From AB-137-C09 sp964645625 (GTDB lineage Bacteria; Pseudomonadota; Zetaproteobacteria; Mariprofundales; Mariprofundaceae): DNA of 64,000 nt. Location: positions 51,623 through 115,622 of the forward strand of contig CAZYAI010000003.1 in assembly GCA_964645625.1 (NCBI GenBank), read 5' to 3'. Under the pieces are notes generated by a model. The model saw only the letters and a list, made by a program, of their open reading frames with translations, was not told the origin of the DNA and ran no database searches. The position numbers and the translations under genes are program-made. Positions 36,919-44,637 of the stretch are shown here, piece by piece (position 1 is the stretch's first letter; each line of letters opens with the position of its first letter).

Positions 36919-37533
36919 TTACCAATATTGCTGAGCGTGATGTCTGATATGGGATTCTAAACTGGCTCGGTCGATGGCGATGCCTGCTTGTTGCAAGGAC
37001 GTAACTGGCGCATCGCGCATACCGCAGGGAACGATGCCTTTGAAGTGATCGAGGTTGGGGTGGTTATTCAGTGCGATACCGTGGAAGGTAATCCATCGAC
37101 GGCAGCGTACGCCGACAGCAGCAATTTTTTTGTCACCTAGCCAAACGCCAATCCCACGAGGTGAACGCTCCCCCACTACGCCAAGATCACTGAGGGTGTT
37201 GATCACCATCGCTTCTAATTGCTGCACATGACGGTGTAAATCACGTTGCTGGCGTAGGTCTGCAATCACGTAACAGACCAATTGCCCTGGTCCGTGGTAG
37301 GTAACTTCACCACCGCGTCCTGTGTGGTGAACGGCAATCTCGGCATCGTCGAAAGAGCGTTGTAATACATCGCTGGATTGAGCTGATGTGCCTAGCGTAA
37401 AAATAGGCGGGTGTTCGGTGAATATGAGTGTGTTACCACAATGACCCGCCAAAACTTCAGCAACAATGGCTTCTTGCTCGGCTATCGAATCGGGGTAGTC
37501 CTGACGTTGGTGACGAATAACATGCAAACTCAT
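36919..37533 (-). CDS. lipB: Octanoyl-[acyl-carrier-protein]:protein N-octanoyltransferase
   Basis: This 204-residue enzyme transfers octanoate from ACP to lipoyl domains, the first step of lipoate synthesis. Motifs are HHTGRGGEVTYHGPGQLVCY, the lysine in GDKKIAAVGV (about 134) and the acyl-thioester Cys near 168 (GIVPCGM). lipA is not nearby. The start overlaps the smr stop by four bases. Confidence 0.93.
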   Translation of the reverse strand: MSLHVIRHQRQDYPDSIAEQEAIVAEVLAGHCGNTLIFTEHPPIFTLGTSAQSSDVLQRSFDDAEIAVHHTGRGGEVTYHGPGQLVCYVIADLRQQRDLHRHVQQLEAMVINTLSDLGVVGERSPRGIGVWLGDKKIAAVGVRCRRWITFHGIALNNHPNLDHFKGIVPCGMRDAPVTSLQQAGIAIDRASLESHIRHHAQQYW

Positions 37534-38066
37534 GAACGCTCACGGCGCAATAACACCAAACATGCGCCGCCCGTACTGTTGGGTTCTAAAATAGCAGCCA
37601 ATACATGATGCGCGCACGCGCCGTGCTGTAAGTCATGATAAACCGCTTGCTTTAATACAGGACGATCCGAGGAATGCATGCCACGCCCATGAATCACGCG
37701 CAAAACACGATGCCCCTGCTGGCAAGCGACTGTAATCGCTTGGTGCAATGCTGCTAAGGCTGAGTCACGGTTCATGCCGTGCAAATCGAGGGTCACGGCA
37801 ATAGGAGGCTGCCCCGCCGCCAGACGGCGCACGACCACGGCCGATACACCATTGGCGCGCAAACTCCACGGTTCAGGCTGTGACGCTGGGGCATGGCGCG
37901 GTGCGCTAGGGCTGTTCGCGCTTTGCGGTGCTGCTGCGCGTCGTTGTTTGATAACATCGCGCGCTTTAGGTCGCCGCCGTGTAGTCGTTACATGGGTGTT
38001 ACCATCATGGATAGGGGCAACTTCGCTCATTGCCTTAGCAAAAGTATCATCGTCATAATGTGTCAT
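37530..38066 (-). CDS. Smr-domain protein
   Basis: This 178-residue protein has a basic, disordered N-terminal half (about 1-85) and a C-terminal Smr domain with LDLHG at 93-97 and HGRG at 126-129. Smr domains are endonuclease-like or RNA-binding modules of the MutS2/SmrA type. It overlaps gpsA by one base (TAATG) and lipB by four, so the three are co-translated. Confidence 0.85.
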   Translation of the reverse strand: MTHYDDDTFAKAMSEVAPIHDGNTHVTTTRRRPKARDVIKQRRAAAPQSANSPSAPRHAPASQPEPWSLRANGVSAVVVRRLAAGQPPIAVTLDLHGMNRDSALAALHQAITVACQQGHRVLRVIHGRGMHSSDRPVLKQAVYHDLQHGACAHHVLAAILEPNSTGGACLVLLRRERS

Positions 38067-39049
38067 TATTCACAACCTTGGGGACGAGCAAGCAGGGCTT
38101 GCAAGGCATCTTGCGGTGTTGCTTGATCGTTTAATACCTGCTGCACAGCAAAGGCAATAGGCATATCGACTTGTAACTTTGTCGCTAACTGGCAAACAGC
38201 GGTGGTGGTGCGTTCGCCTTCGACGACTTGACCGATTTGTTCCCTTGCCGCCGCAGACCCCATACCGTTGGCAAGCGCAATGCCAAAACGACGGTTGCGT
38301 GACAAGCCACCCGTGCAGGTCAACACCAAATCACCAAGGCCAGAAAGTCCAGCCAAGGTTTCAGGCTGCGCACCACACAGCAGCGACAATCGGGTGATTT
38401 CTGCCATGCCACGGGTGACTACCGCTGACATGGCGTTATGCCCCAGCTTCATACCTTCGGCAATACCAGCGGCAATAGCGATCACATTTTTAAGGCTACC
38501 ACCCAAGGCTACGCCCGTTAAATCGGTACTGCGATAAATACGAAAGCTGCTATCATCAAAAAAAGAAGCGGCATAGTCTGCCGTTGTTAAATCATGGGCT
38601 GCCATCGTAATGGCTGTGGGCATGCCACGCGCTACTTCCAAGGCGAACGATGGACCCGATAACAACGCCGTGCGCTGCTTGCCAACATGACGAATCAAAC
38701 ATTCGTCCATCCGTTCGGTGCTGTTGGGCACTAAGCCTTTGCAGGTGGCAATCAACAAGCGTTCATCATGCTGCAAACGTGCCAAAAACAGTTCCACCGC
38801 CGCGCAAGGAACAGACAGAACAATGGCTTCGGCATGCGCCAACACCTGATGCAGTTCAGATGACGGCGTAAGATGGGGCGGCAGTGGAATACCTGGTAAA
38901 TAGCGATGATTTTCACCATCGCGCAACATACTCTCAGCGTGTTCTTCGGTGCGCGTCAGCAGCGAAACATCACGCCCACTACGCGCTAACACCATCGCCA
39001 ACGCCGTCCCCCAAGAACCAGCCCCTAATACCGCAACCTTACCGCGCAT
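38066..39049 (-). CDS. gpsA: NAD(P)+-dependent glycerol-3-phosphate dehydrogenase
   Basis: This 327-residue protein makes sn-glycerol 3-phosphate from dihydroxyacetone phosphate, feeding phospholipid synthesis together with plsY elsewhere in the window. It has the Rossmann loop GAGSWGTALA (10-19), GPSFALEVARGMPTA, the catalytic Lys in GGSLKNVIA, and GLGDLVLTC with SRNRRFG. It lies six bases after hisS and overlaps the smr gene by one base. Confidence 0.94.
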   Translation of the reverse strand: MRGKVAVLGAGSWGTALAMVLARSGRDVSLLTRTEEHAESMLRDGENHRYLPGIPLPPHLTPSSELHQVLAHAEAIVLSVPCAAVELFLARLQHDERLLIATCKGLVPNSTERMDECLIRHVGKQRTALLSGPSFALEVARGMPTAITMAAHDLTTADYAASFFDDSSFRIYRSTDLTGVALGGSLKNVIAIAAGIAEGMKLGHNAMSAVVTRGMAEITRLSLLCGAQPETLAGLSGLGDLVLTCTGGLSRNRRFGIALANGMGSAAAREQIGQVVEGERTTTAVCQLATKLQVDMPIAFAVQQVLNDQATPQDALQALLARPQGCE

Positions 39050-39055
39050 GGAACG

Positions 39056-40309
39056 TTACACTACAGTAAAGGATTGAATATGCGCAATCGCGCCATCCAA
39101 ACTTAAGGTTTGCTGACTACCATCACGCATGTTTTTAAGTACCACCTGCTTAGCAGCCAGTTCATCTTCACCGACAATCATACAAAAGTCGGTGTCTTCC
39201 CGATCAGCCACCTTCATTTGCCGCTTCATCGCACCACCACCAGCATGAATCGTACTGATACCCGCTTGCCGCAAGCTGTGCGCGTGATGCAACGATGCTG
39301 TGCTTATGGCATCGTCACCAATCGCCACCACCGTCACTTGTGCGTGATCCGCTTTGATTTCTGGCAGTAATAAGGCAAGTCGTTCCATCCCTGCGGCAAA
39401 ACCAATCGCTGGCGTAGCAGGCCCGCCCATCTCAGCAACCAAACCATCATAACGCCCACCAGCAAGCACCGTGCCTTGTGCGCCCAGTTGGTCGGTGATA
39501 ATTTCAAAGGCGGTACGATTATAATAATCCAATCCGCGCACAATGCGTGGGTTAATACGGAATGGCACAGCCAACGCAGTTAAACCCTGTTGCAAACCTT
39601 GCCAATGACTATCACAATCGCCACAGAGGTGATCAATCATCTCGGGCACATCGTGTAATTGCTGTTGGCATGTTTCATTCTTGCAGTCCAATACCCGCAT
39701 CGGGTTGCTGTCAATACGTTGGATGCAAGTCTCACACAAGTGTTCCGACTTTTGTTGCAAGAACGCCACCAAGGCTTCGCGGTAGTTGGGTCGGCAAGCA
39801 GAACAGCCCAGCGAATTGATCTCCATCGTAAGTTGTTGCAAGCCCAGTTTGGTGACCAACTGCCACGCCATAGCCAGCACCTCAGCATCGGCTAAAGGGC
39901 CTGCTGCACCAAAACATTCTGCACCAATTTGCTGGAACTGACGCAACCGCCCTTTTTGAGGGCGTTCGCGGCGAAACATGGGGCCTGCATAAAACCAACG
40001 TTGCTGACCTGATCTGGTTAAACCCGCCTGCAAATAGGCACGCACCGCACCTGCCGTACCCTCAGGGCGCAAACAGATCGCATCTTGCCCTTGATCGACA
40101 AAGTGGTACATTTCTTTGGAGACAATATCTGTCGCCTCACCAATCGAACGCACAAACAATTCTGTTGGCTCTAACACAGGCAAACGCACTTCACTAAATG
40201 CATAGCAGCTAAACACTTGGCGTGCTACCTGCTCCACCTGCTGCCAACGGGCAACATCGTGCGGTAAACCATCATGAATGCCGCGAATGGATTGTAATTT
40301 CTTAGCCAA
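39056..40309 (-). CDS. hisS: Histidyl-tRNA synthetase
   Basis: This 417-residue class II synthetase has motif 2 (FRRERPQKGRLRQFQQIGAE), the histidine motif RGLDYYNRTAFEI and motif 3 (GFAAGMERLALLL). The insertion between the two catalytic halves is cysteine-rich (CSAC, CETC, DCKNETC, CGDC), as in several non-enteric bacterial HisRS, and probably binds zinc. The start is TTG 40309, supported by GAGGAG six bases upstream. ispG, its usual neighbour, lies 4.4 kb upstream beyond the cassette array. Confidence 0.94.
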   Translation of the reverse strand: MAKKLQSIRGIHDGLPHDVARWQQVEQVARQVFSCYAFSEVRLPVLEPTELFVRSIGEATDIVSKEMYHFVDQGQDAICLRPEGTAGAVRAYLQAGLTRSGQQRWFYAGPMFRRERPQKGRLRQFQQIGAECFGAAGPLADAEVLAMAWQLVTKLGLQQLTMEINSLGCSACRPNYREALVAFLQQKSEHLCETCIQRIDSNPMRVLDCKNETCQQQLHDVPEMIDHLCGDCDSHWQGLQQGLTALAVPFRINPRIVRGLDYYNRTAFEIITDQLGAQGTVLAGGRYDGLVAEMGGPATPAIGFAAGMERLALLLPEIKADHAQVTVVAIGDDAISTASLHHAHSLRQAGISTIHAGGGAMKRQMKVADREDTDFCMIVGEDELAAKQVVLKNMRDGSQQTLSLDGAIAHIQSFTVV

Positions 40310-40506
40310 AGATTACTCCTCTTATAACTATTCATATTTTAGCATCCCTCATATTACGCCAAACATACAAAGATACGTATGTGATAGCGTGGGTAGAGCG
40401 AAGCGAACCCCAACACTTCATCAATTAAGAAAAAGTAATATGTAAACCGAGATAGGATGCCTTTTTTGAGTATGCTGTTAAAATTAATAATGCGCATGAA
40501 CCTTTA

Positions 40507-40598
40507 GTCTAACGCTATTCATCAGCGATGGCGGCACCATTACTCGCCGCATAAGTGCCGCCTACGTTACCGCCATCCGCTGAATGAAATTGTTAAGT
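40507..40598 (-). other. attC site E (last in array)
   Basis: Core sites GTCTAAC (40507-40513) and GTTAAGT (40592-40598) flank long arms: TTCATCAGCG-ATGGCGG pairs with CCGCCAT-CCGCTGAATGAA. The stop codon of the secreted-protein gene begins at the next base. The stretch between this site and hisS (40310-40506) holds only a short GGGT/ACCC palindrome near 40391-40410 and the hisS leader. Confidence 0.7.
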
Positions 40599-41204
40599 TC
40601 ATTGCCCTAATTGAGATCCCACCCCAAGTGACTCGAATCGATTATTGAGGTCCATGAGTTGAGGCCTTATTGTATTAAATTTTTTCATATTATAAATTAT
40701 GTTTGCATTCTCAAAATCTTCCACAGTAATTCCTTTTGATTTCATTTTCATAAATTGAGATAGATCGTTTTCTTCAAATTTACCAAGGAACTGCCTTATT
40801 TTCATAATGTCTTGAATTTCTTTATGATTAAAACCACCTTTTGTTTCATTCACATAATTTTTATAATTTTCTATTTCTTTATGGTTCCAACCGTTCCTCC
40901 CACTTGGCGAAGACACATATCCCCCCATATTAATACATGCAGCTGGCAGATTTGGATTTTGATTTTGAATACTTTCAAAATAGTTTGAGTATTCTTCTAC
41001 CTCAGGGAAATTTTGATCTTTGCAGAGCAAATTAAATGCAGAAGTTAAAACCTGAATATCTTCTGCTTTTTGTGCGAGAGTAGTTTTGTATAAGATAACC
41101 AAACATGTAGACTTAGTATCACCTTCAGTCGGTTTGGCTAATGATGAATACGCATTATTAGGTAATAGTGCAAAGAACAAAATCATACTGATAAATAATT
41201 TCAT
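40599..41204 (-). CDS. Cassette-borne secreted protein of unknown function
   Basis: This 201-residue protein starts with a signal peptide (MKLFISMILFFALLPNNAYSS). The mature part is hydrophilic, with two cysteines (TKSTCLVILY, LLCKDQN) and another in AACINMGGY. A helical C-terminal region contains MKIRQFLGKFEENDLSQFMKMKS. No family is recognised. It overlaps the upstream membrane-protein gene by four bases, so the pair is one cassette. Its stop abuts attC site E. Confidence 0.6.
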   Translation of the reverse strand: MKLFISMILFFALLPNNAYSSLAKPTEGDTKSTCLVILYKTTLAQKAEDIQVLTSAFNLLCKDQNFPEVEEYSNYFESIQNQNPNLPAACINMGGYVSSPSGRNGWNHKEIENYKNYVNETKGGFNHKEIQDIMKIRQFLGKFEENDLSQFMKMKSKGITVEDFENANIIYNMKKFNTIRPQLMDLNNRFESLGVGSQLGQ

Positions 41205-41671
41205 TTATTTTCTCCTTTTTCAAAAGGTGATTTTGGTTTAACAACTTTTGTTCCCTGTGAAATTGTTGGATTATAATTGGCAAAATGGTCTTTGCTCTCA
41301 ACTGTTGTTACGATCAAGAAACCTCCTATAATCATTGCTATGATTCCAGGAGATGCAGTCGCAAGAGCTATTGAAATGTTTATGGATTGTATATCCAGTT
41401 GGGTTTGTTTTTTTAAAGAATAAAAACATACAGCCATGCCTATGAATAAGGAGCTAAAACCCGCAAAGAGGCCGACAGACCGTTTTACCATGCTTAAGTG
41501 TAAGTGATGAATATGAATTTGAAATAAATCACTCTCCCACCCCTTCGATGTTATTGCTTGTTCTTTAAACCATTCAATGTTTGATATTAAAAAAATTGCC
41601 AACCCAATTAATACTATTGTTGACACGATCATCATGTACCATGGGATAGTGTTTTCCCAGTTATTCTTCAT
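41201..41671 (-). CDS. Cassette-borne small membrane protein
   Basis: The protein has 156 residues with three likely TM helices (WYMMIVSTIVLIGLAIFLI; VGLFAGFSSLFIGMAVCFYSL; ISIALATASPGIIAMIIGGFLI) and a basic tail (TKVVKPKSPFEKGENK). ATG 41671 is preferred because GGAG lies six bases upstream; an ATG at 41683 sits almost on the attC core. It is translationally coupled to the secreted-protein gene. Function unknown. Confidence 0.6.
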   Translation of the reverse strand: MKNNWENTIPWYMMIVSTIVLIGLAIFLISNIEWFKEQAITSKGWESDLFQIHIHHLHLSMVKRSVGLFAGFSSLFIGMAVCFYSLKKQTQLDIQSINISIALATASPGIIAMIIGGFLIVTTVESKDHFANYNPTISQGTKVVKPKSPFEKGENK

Positions 41672-41685
41672 TGTTATCTCCATAA

Positions 41686-41887
41686 ACTTAACGTCGAGGA
41701 TGAGGAGCAGCTTGCCTATCTGTCTCGATCCGTTTGTTACTCCTGCGGTTGTTTATTCGCAAGCGTTTGGTAGCGGAGAGCTGCTCATCCTCGCCGTTGC
41801 TCCCGAGGAACGAGTGGGCAACGGCGAGCTAAGGGGCTGGTTTGGAGCGTAGCGGAAAACCAGTCGCGCTTGAGCTGTTTGTTAGCA
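41686..41887 (-). other. attC region D, apparently two tandem hairpins
   Basis: Outer cores are ACTTAAC (41686-41692) and GTTAGCA (41881-41887). Two palindromes lie inside. The one at about 41816-41887 is attC-like and includes AGCGTAGCGG. The one at about 41686-41805 has arms CGAGGATGAGGAGC/GCTGCTCATCCTCG. The second is shared with region C. The stop codon of the PD-(D/E)XK-like gene lies in the GTTAGCA core. Confidence 0.55.
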
Positions 41888-42616
41888 TTGTATGTCACCC
41901 CATTCCATCAGACCATTGAAATCATGCCGCACAATAGACTGCCAATCCTCAACTGAGCACTTTCTATCTACTGTGTTGCACAAGCCGTACTTCCGTGCAA
42001 CAGCTCTCAATAAGTTACAATGTCCAACGTCCCCATAGCCACCTAGTCCAAGATAATCAAATAGAGCCAAAATGCTCTTAAACTCAACAAAGCACGACTT
42101 AGTAAGGGTGACGCTACCACCCATACTTCTAGGGTCTTGGAAGCTTGCAAATACTTTGTTTACAGAGTTTTGCCTCAGTTGTGATTTATATCTAAAATAC
42201 CCTGAATAAAATGCCGTTAGTATTAAACCATCACAAAATCTGTATTTCATATTAATTTTATCATCAACGACATCTGCTTCTATTAACACGACCCCACCAC
42301 CATAACCTGCACCAAAACCATCATGAGACAAAGGAAAATTATTAAGCTCACCGATTTTGGGTCTTAATAGTGTTCTGTGAACATCAAATGTTGAACGTTT
42401 GGAAGAAGAAAGGATGGTTTTCATTTGAATGTGTTTTTGTATACCCAAGCTGTCAAAGAGCAAGTCAAAACCGTCTTTATCGTAGTCTGATTCATAGTAG
42501 AGTATTGAGCGACCTCTGCTTAGAAATGCAAGCTGAACATCATACAAAAATCTATGCTTAAAGAGCTTTTCTCGAACTACTGAGTTTTCAGGTTTTTTTA
42601 GTGTTTCTTCTAGCAC
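41882..42616 (-). CDS. Cassette-borne protein with PD-(D/E)XK-like motifs
   Basis: The protein has 244 residues. Its N-terminal part (VQLAFLSRGRSILYYESD, DKDGFDLLFD, then HIQMKT) follows the order E-x-n-D-x-n-QxK typical of PD-(D/E)XK nuclease folds such as Mrr or DUF4365-like proteins. The C-terminal part is unrecognised (GGYGDVGHCNLLRAVARKYGLC). The start is GTG 42616 with AAGGG upstream, 14 bases after the cassette junction. A role as a DNA- or RNA-cutting defence effector is possible. The fold was not tested. Confidence 0.55.
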   Translation of the reverse strand: MLEETLKKPENSVVREKLFKHRFLYDVQLAFLSRGRSILYYESDYDKDGFDLLFDSLGIQKHIQMKTILSSSKRSTFDVHRTLLRPKIGELNNFPLSHDGFGAGYGGGVVLIEADVVDDKINMKYRFCDGLILTAFYSGYFRYKSQLRQNSVNKVFASFQDPRSMGGSVTLTKSCFVEFKSILALFDYLGLGGYGDVGHCNLLRAVARKYGLCNTVDRKCSVEDWQSIVRHDFNGLMEWGDIQC

Positions 42617-42629
42617 TTTGCACCCTTAA

Positions 42630-42886
42630 TGCTAACGTCGAGGATGAGGAGCAGCTTGCCCATCGGTCTCGATCTTCATTGTTGCCCCTGCGTTTGATAA
42701 ACTGGTGAGTATGAGATTGCAAGCTCCTCATCTTCGGCATTGCCCCCGAGGAACGAGGGGGCAACGTCACGCATCACCCGGCCACCACGGTTCCAGAGCG
42801 TGTAACGAAACCCTGAAAGACGAACTCATTATAGACCTCAAAACGTCGCCGGCAGTGGTGGATCGGTGTGTATGCGCTTGTTAGAA
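42630..42886 (-). other. attC region C, apparently two tandem hairpins
   Basis: Outer cores are TGCTAAC (42630-42636) and GTTAGAA (42880-42886). The part at about 42768-42886 forms a long attC-like palindrome (GCATCACCCGGCCACCAC with GTGGTGGATCGGTGTGTATGC). The part at 42630-42770 repeats the CGAGGATGAGGAGC hairpin of region D. Together with the cassette at 42887-43160 it fills the gene-free stretch 42617-43226. Confidence 0.55.
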
Positions 42887-43160
42887 ATGATTCATTGGCT
42901 GACATGATGACCTTGATTTATTTGTGGCCTTGAGTGATGTGTTTTGCTTTTTCTTCTCCGCTGGCACGCCGTTTGATCGAAGCCCCGAAAATGCCGTTCC
43001 CTGCTTGAATGCGGTAGTGCCTGAACGTTGTCGGTCCTGTCACGAAGCCGCGTTTAATAATGCGGTGGTGGTTTCCTTCTCCTTGGCTGTTCGTTGCCCC
43101 GGAATGCTTTCAAGCCATTGAGCTGGTTTTATGGGGTTTTCCCGGCCCCTGACATTTTCT
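42887..43160 (-). other. ORF-less cassette
   Basis: Between two attC cores lie about 274 bases with no convincing ORF. On the minus strand candidate starts run into stops within a few codons, and a plus-strand ORF at 42924-43121 has no ribosome binding site and runs against all other cassettes. It may encode a small RNA, carry a promoter, or be a decayed gene. Confidence 0.45.
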
Positions 43161-43223
43161 TTCTAACGACTCAAATGAGGGGCTGGAGCGTAGCGGAAGA
43201 CCCTCTCGATTTTTTGGTTAGAG
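43161..43223 (-). other. attC site B
   Basis: A compact 63-base site with cores TTCTAAC (43161-43167) and GTTAGAG (43217-43223). Arms CAAATGAGGG and CCCTCTCG flank the loop AGCGTAGCGG, a sequence also seen in region D. The stop of the CMD gene is three bases away. Confidence 0.7.
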
Positions 43224-43226
43224 TGG

Positions 43227-43517
43227 CTATTCATAGTTATCCAAATCAATTCGGTACTTTTTCAATACTTCTTGGGCTTGAAGCCGTTTCTGGCCTGCGG
43301 CCACCGCCATAACCTTTGCAAGGACTTCTGATAGCTCACCCTTTGATACACCAACCTCTTTAGACTTAGCGAGATAATAACGCACGCAGGGATTGCAATT
43401 CATTGCCATTGCAGCAGACAAGCCAACCAGAACTTCTGTTTTGCCATCTAGGAATTCATTTTCATGGGTAGATTCATAAAATGAATCGTATAGTTCCTTT
43501 TGTCTTTTGTTCAGCAT
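43227..43517 (-). CDS. Cassette-borne carboxymuconolactone decarboxylase (CMD/AhpD-like) protein
   Basis: This 96-residue helical protein has the CMD-family CXXC motif (MNCNPCVRYYLAKSKEVG) followed by helix ELSEVLAKVMAVAAGQ. AhpD-type proteins of this family are disulfide reductants or peroxidases, though many have unknown substrates. It is the only gene of its cassette, bounded by attC sites A and B. Confidence 0.78.
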   Translation of the reverse strand: MLNKRQKELYDSFYESTHENEFLDGKTEVLVGLSAAMAMNCNPCVRYYLAKSKEVGVSKGELSEVLAKVMAVAAGQKRLQAQEVLKKYRIDLDNYE

Positions 43518-43533
43518 GGCTTGTTTCCTTTCA

Positions 43534-43626
43534 CTCTAACGCCAGCCATAACCGGAGACAAAAAGCTGCATAGTGAGGAACGAACGGCGCAACTTTTTGG
43601 CGTCCGAGTTTATGGCATTGTTAGGC
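43534..43626 (-). other. attC site A
   Basis: A 93-base site with cores CTCTAAC (43534-43540) and GTTAGGC (43620-43626) and arms GCCATAA-CCGGAGAC and GTCCGAG-TTTATGGC. It is the most canonical site of the array and lies four bases after the stop of the membrane-protein gene of the TIR cassette. Confidence 0.75.
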
Positions 43627-43630
43627 AAAT

Positions 43631-44080
43631 TTAAGCTAACACCAGCCACCGAGCTATACCCACTAACAAACCTAGAACAAGATAAAAGCCCCATACCGAG
43701 AACGACTTTAATGCTTCGATTTGTAGTAAAGATGGCTCTCCTTCTGGTTTTATTGAATACAAGTCTTCTGGAGTCAGTTTAGACTGATGCAGCTTTCTAA
43801 CGAATTGGTTGTATGAATTGCGAAATCCTTTTTCCATTGCAAGATAGTATGCATCTAACGCCAAGAATAGCAGTATGGGAATTAAAGCGATAAAGGCAAA
43901 ATCAGGTTTTCCTTTATCGGCCACGATGACTAGAACAGCAGACACTATCGTTATACACCACGCTTTTGATGAAGTGCTATTTGATGCCATACGCTCAATT
44001 ACGCCTTGGATAATACCAAGATGGGTCTGAACAGAAGGCGAACTCTCAGATAACGAAGGCTGAGGTTTTTCTTCAGTCAT
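43631..44080 (-). CDS. Membrane partner of the TIR protein
   Basis: This 149-residue protein has hydrophobic segments at about 40-55 (WCITIVSAVLVIVA), 61-80 (FAFIALIPILLFLALDAYYL) and 129-147 (VWGFYLVLGLLVGIARWLVL), with a cytoplasmic-looking stretch between the last two. It overlaps the TIR gene by eight bases, so the two are co-translated. It lacks a macro domain, so it is not the ThsA of type II Thoeris. A role as a membrane effector gated by a TIR product is plausible (inference). Confidence 0.65.
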   Translation of the reverse strand: MTEEKPQPSLSESSPSVQTHLGIIQGVIERMASNSTSSKAWCITIVSAVLVIVADKGKPDFAFIALIPILLFLALDAYYLAMEKGFRNSYNQFVRKLHQSKLTPEDLYSIKPEGEPSLLQIEALKSFSVWGFYLVLGLLVGIARWLVLA

Positions 44081-44567
44081 ATTTTCCTCTTATCTCTATA
44101 GCCTTTTCTATCCAATCAGATAAATTTTCCTTTATATGATCGTAAACATACGTGCTTGTAGAGTATGGCGGATCGTATGCTTTGACTATTTTTGATAGCG
44201 ACTTGCCATCAATATTAAAAGCATCAAATGGATTGCCTCCTTTGCTTGATTGATTTCCGTCGCTGTCTTTTAGATTATGGATGTATATTCCCATTACGCC
44301 TTTCCCATCATTCCAGGCCTTTTCGATCTCATACTTGATCCATTTTCTACCAGCAGTTTTTTCTCCGATGAGAACTATTGCAACTGACTTACCTTTGATT
44401 TGACCATCAATCCAACTCTTGATGGCTTTATCACCACCTTTTTTAACATCTTCCCAGTCGTTATCGGTTGCTGGCTTGTTTCCTTCCACTACACCCATAT
44501 TTCGTACTTGAGAAGCCCGCCAATTATCGGGTTTGTAATGAAAACTATAAAAAGCTCTACGTGCCAT
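44073..44567 (-). CDS. TIR-like (DUF1863/ThsB-type) protein
   Basis: This 164-residue protein follows the ThsB/DUF1863 TIR-like pattern from end to end: ARRAFYSFHYKPDNWRASQVRN, then WIDGQIKGKSVAIVLIGEKTAGRKWIKYEIEKAWNDGKGVMGIYIHNL. The Glu in KYEIEKAW fits the TIR catalytic position. ThsB proteins sense phage and make cyclic ADP-ribose-like or His-ADPR signals (established knowledge). No ThsA with SIR2, SLOG or macro domains is present; the partner is a small membrane protein. AAAGGAG precedes the ATG. Confidence 0.85.
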   Translation of the reverse strand: MARRAFYSFHYKPDNWRASQVRNMGVVEGNKPATDNDWEDVKKGGDKAIKSWIDGQIKGKSVAIVLIGEKTAGRKWIKYEIEKAWNDGKGVMGIYIHNLKDSDGNQSSKGGNPFDAFNIDGKSLSKIVKAYDPPYSTSTYVYDHIKENLSDWIEKAIEIRGKYD

Positions 44568-44608
44568 GATGATTCTCCTTTGCTAAATTTTTCATTGCCT
44601 AACTAATT

Positions 44609-44637
44609 ATTATACGGAATGCCATTATTTACATAAA
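44609..44637 (-). promoter_or_regulatory. Candidate promoter for the cassette array
   Basis: On the minus strand a perfect TATAAT (44614-44609) lies five bases before the first cassette core, with a weak -35 (TTTATG, 44637-44632) at a 17-base spacing. It would drive the TIR pair and possibly later cassettes, like a Pc promoter. The rest of the gap to ispG (44638-44748) shows only a 9-base inverted repeat (AATGCCATT near 44618 and its complement near 44692). Confidence 0.4.

Larger units (their letters stand above)
40507..44603 (-). mobile_element. Integron-type gene cassette array without integrase (CALIN-like)
   Basis: All cassette genes point to the minus strand, and each is followed by an imperfect palindrome bounded by attC core sites (RYYYAAC and GTTRRRY). 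In sense order from 44603: TIR plus membrane protein; CMD protein; an ORF-less cassette; PD-(D/E)XK-like protein; membrane plus secreted protein. Sense-strand GTTAGGC at 44603-44597 starts the first cassette. No integrase or attI is between it and ispG. The array sits between ispG and hisS and is more AT-rich than its surroundings. Integrase is presumably elsewhere or lost. Confidence 0.75.

Noticed and set aside
42924..43121. Plus-strand 65-residue ORF in the ORF-less cassette
   Set aside because: It has no ribosome binding site, starts with GTG, and runs against the direction of all other cassettes.
43631..44567. A full Thoeris system
   Set aside because: Only the ThsB-type TIR protein is present; there is no ThsA-like SIR2, SLOG or macro protein.
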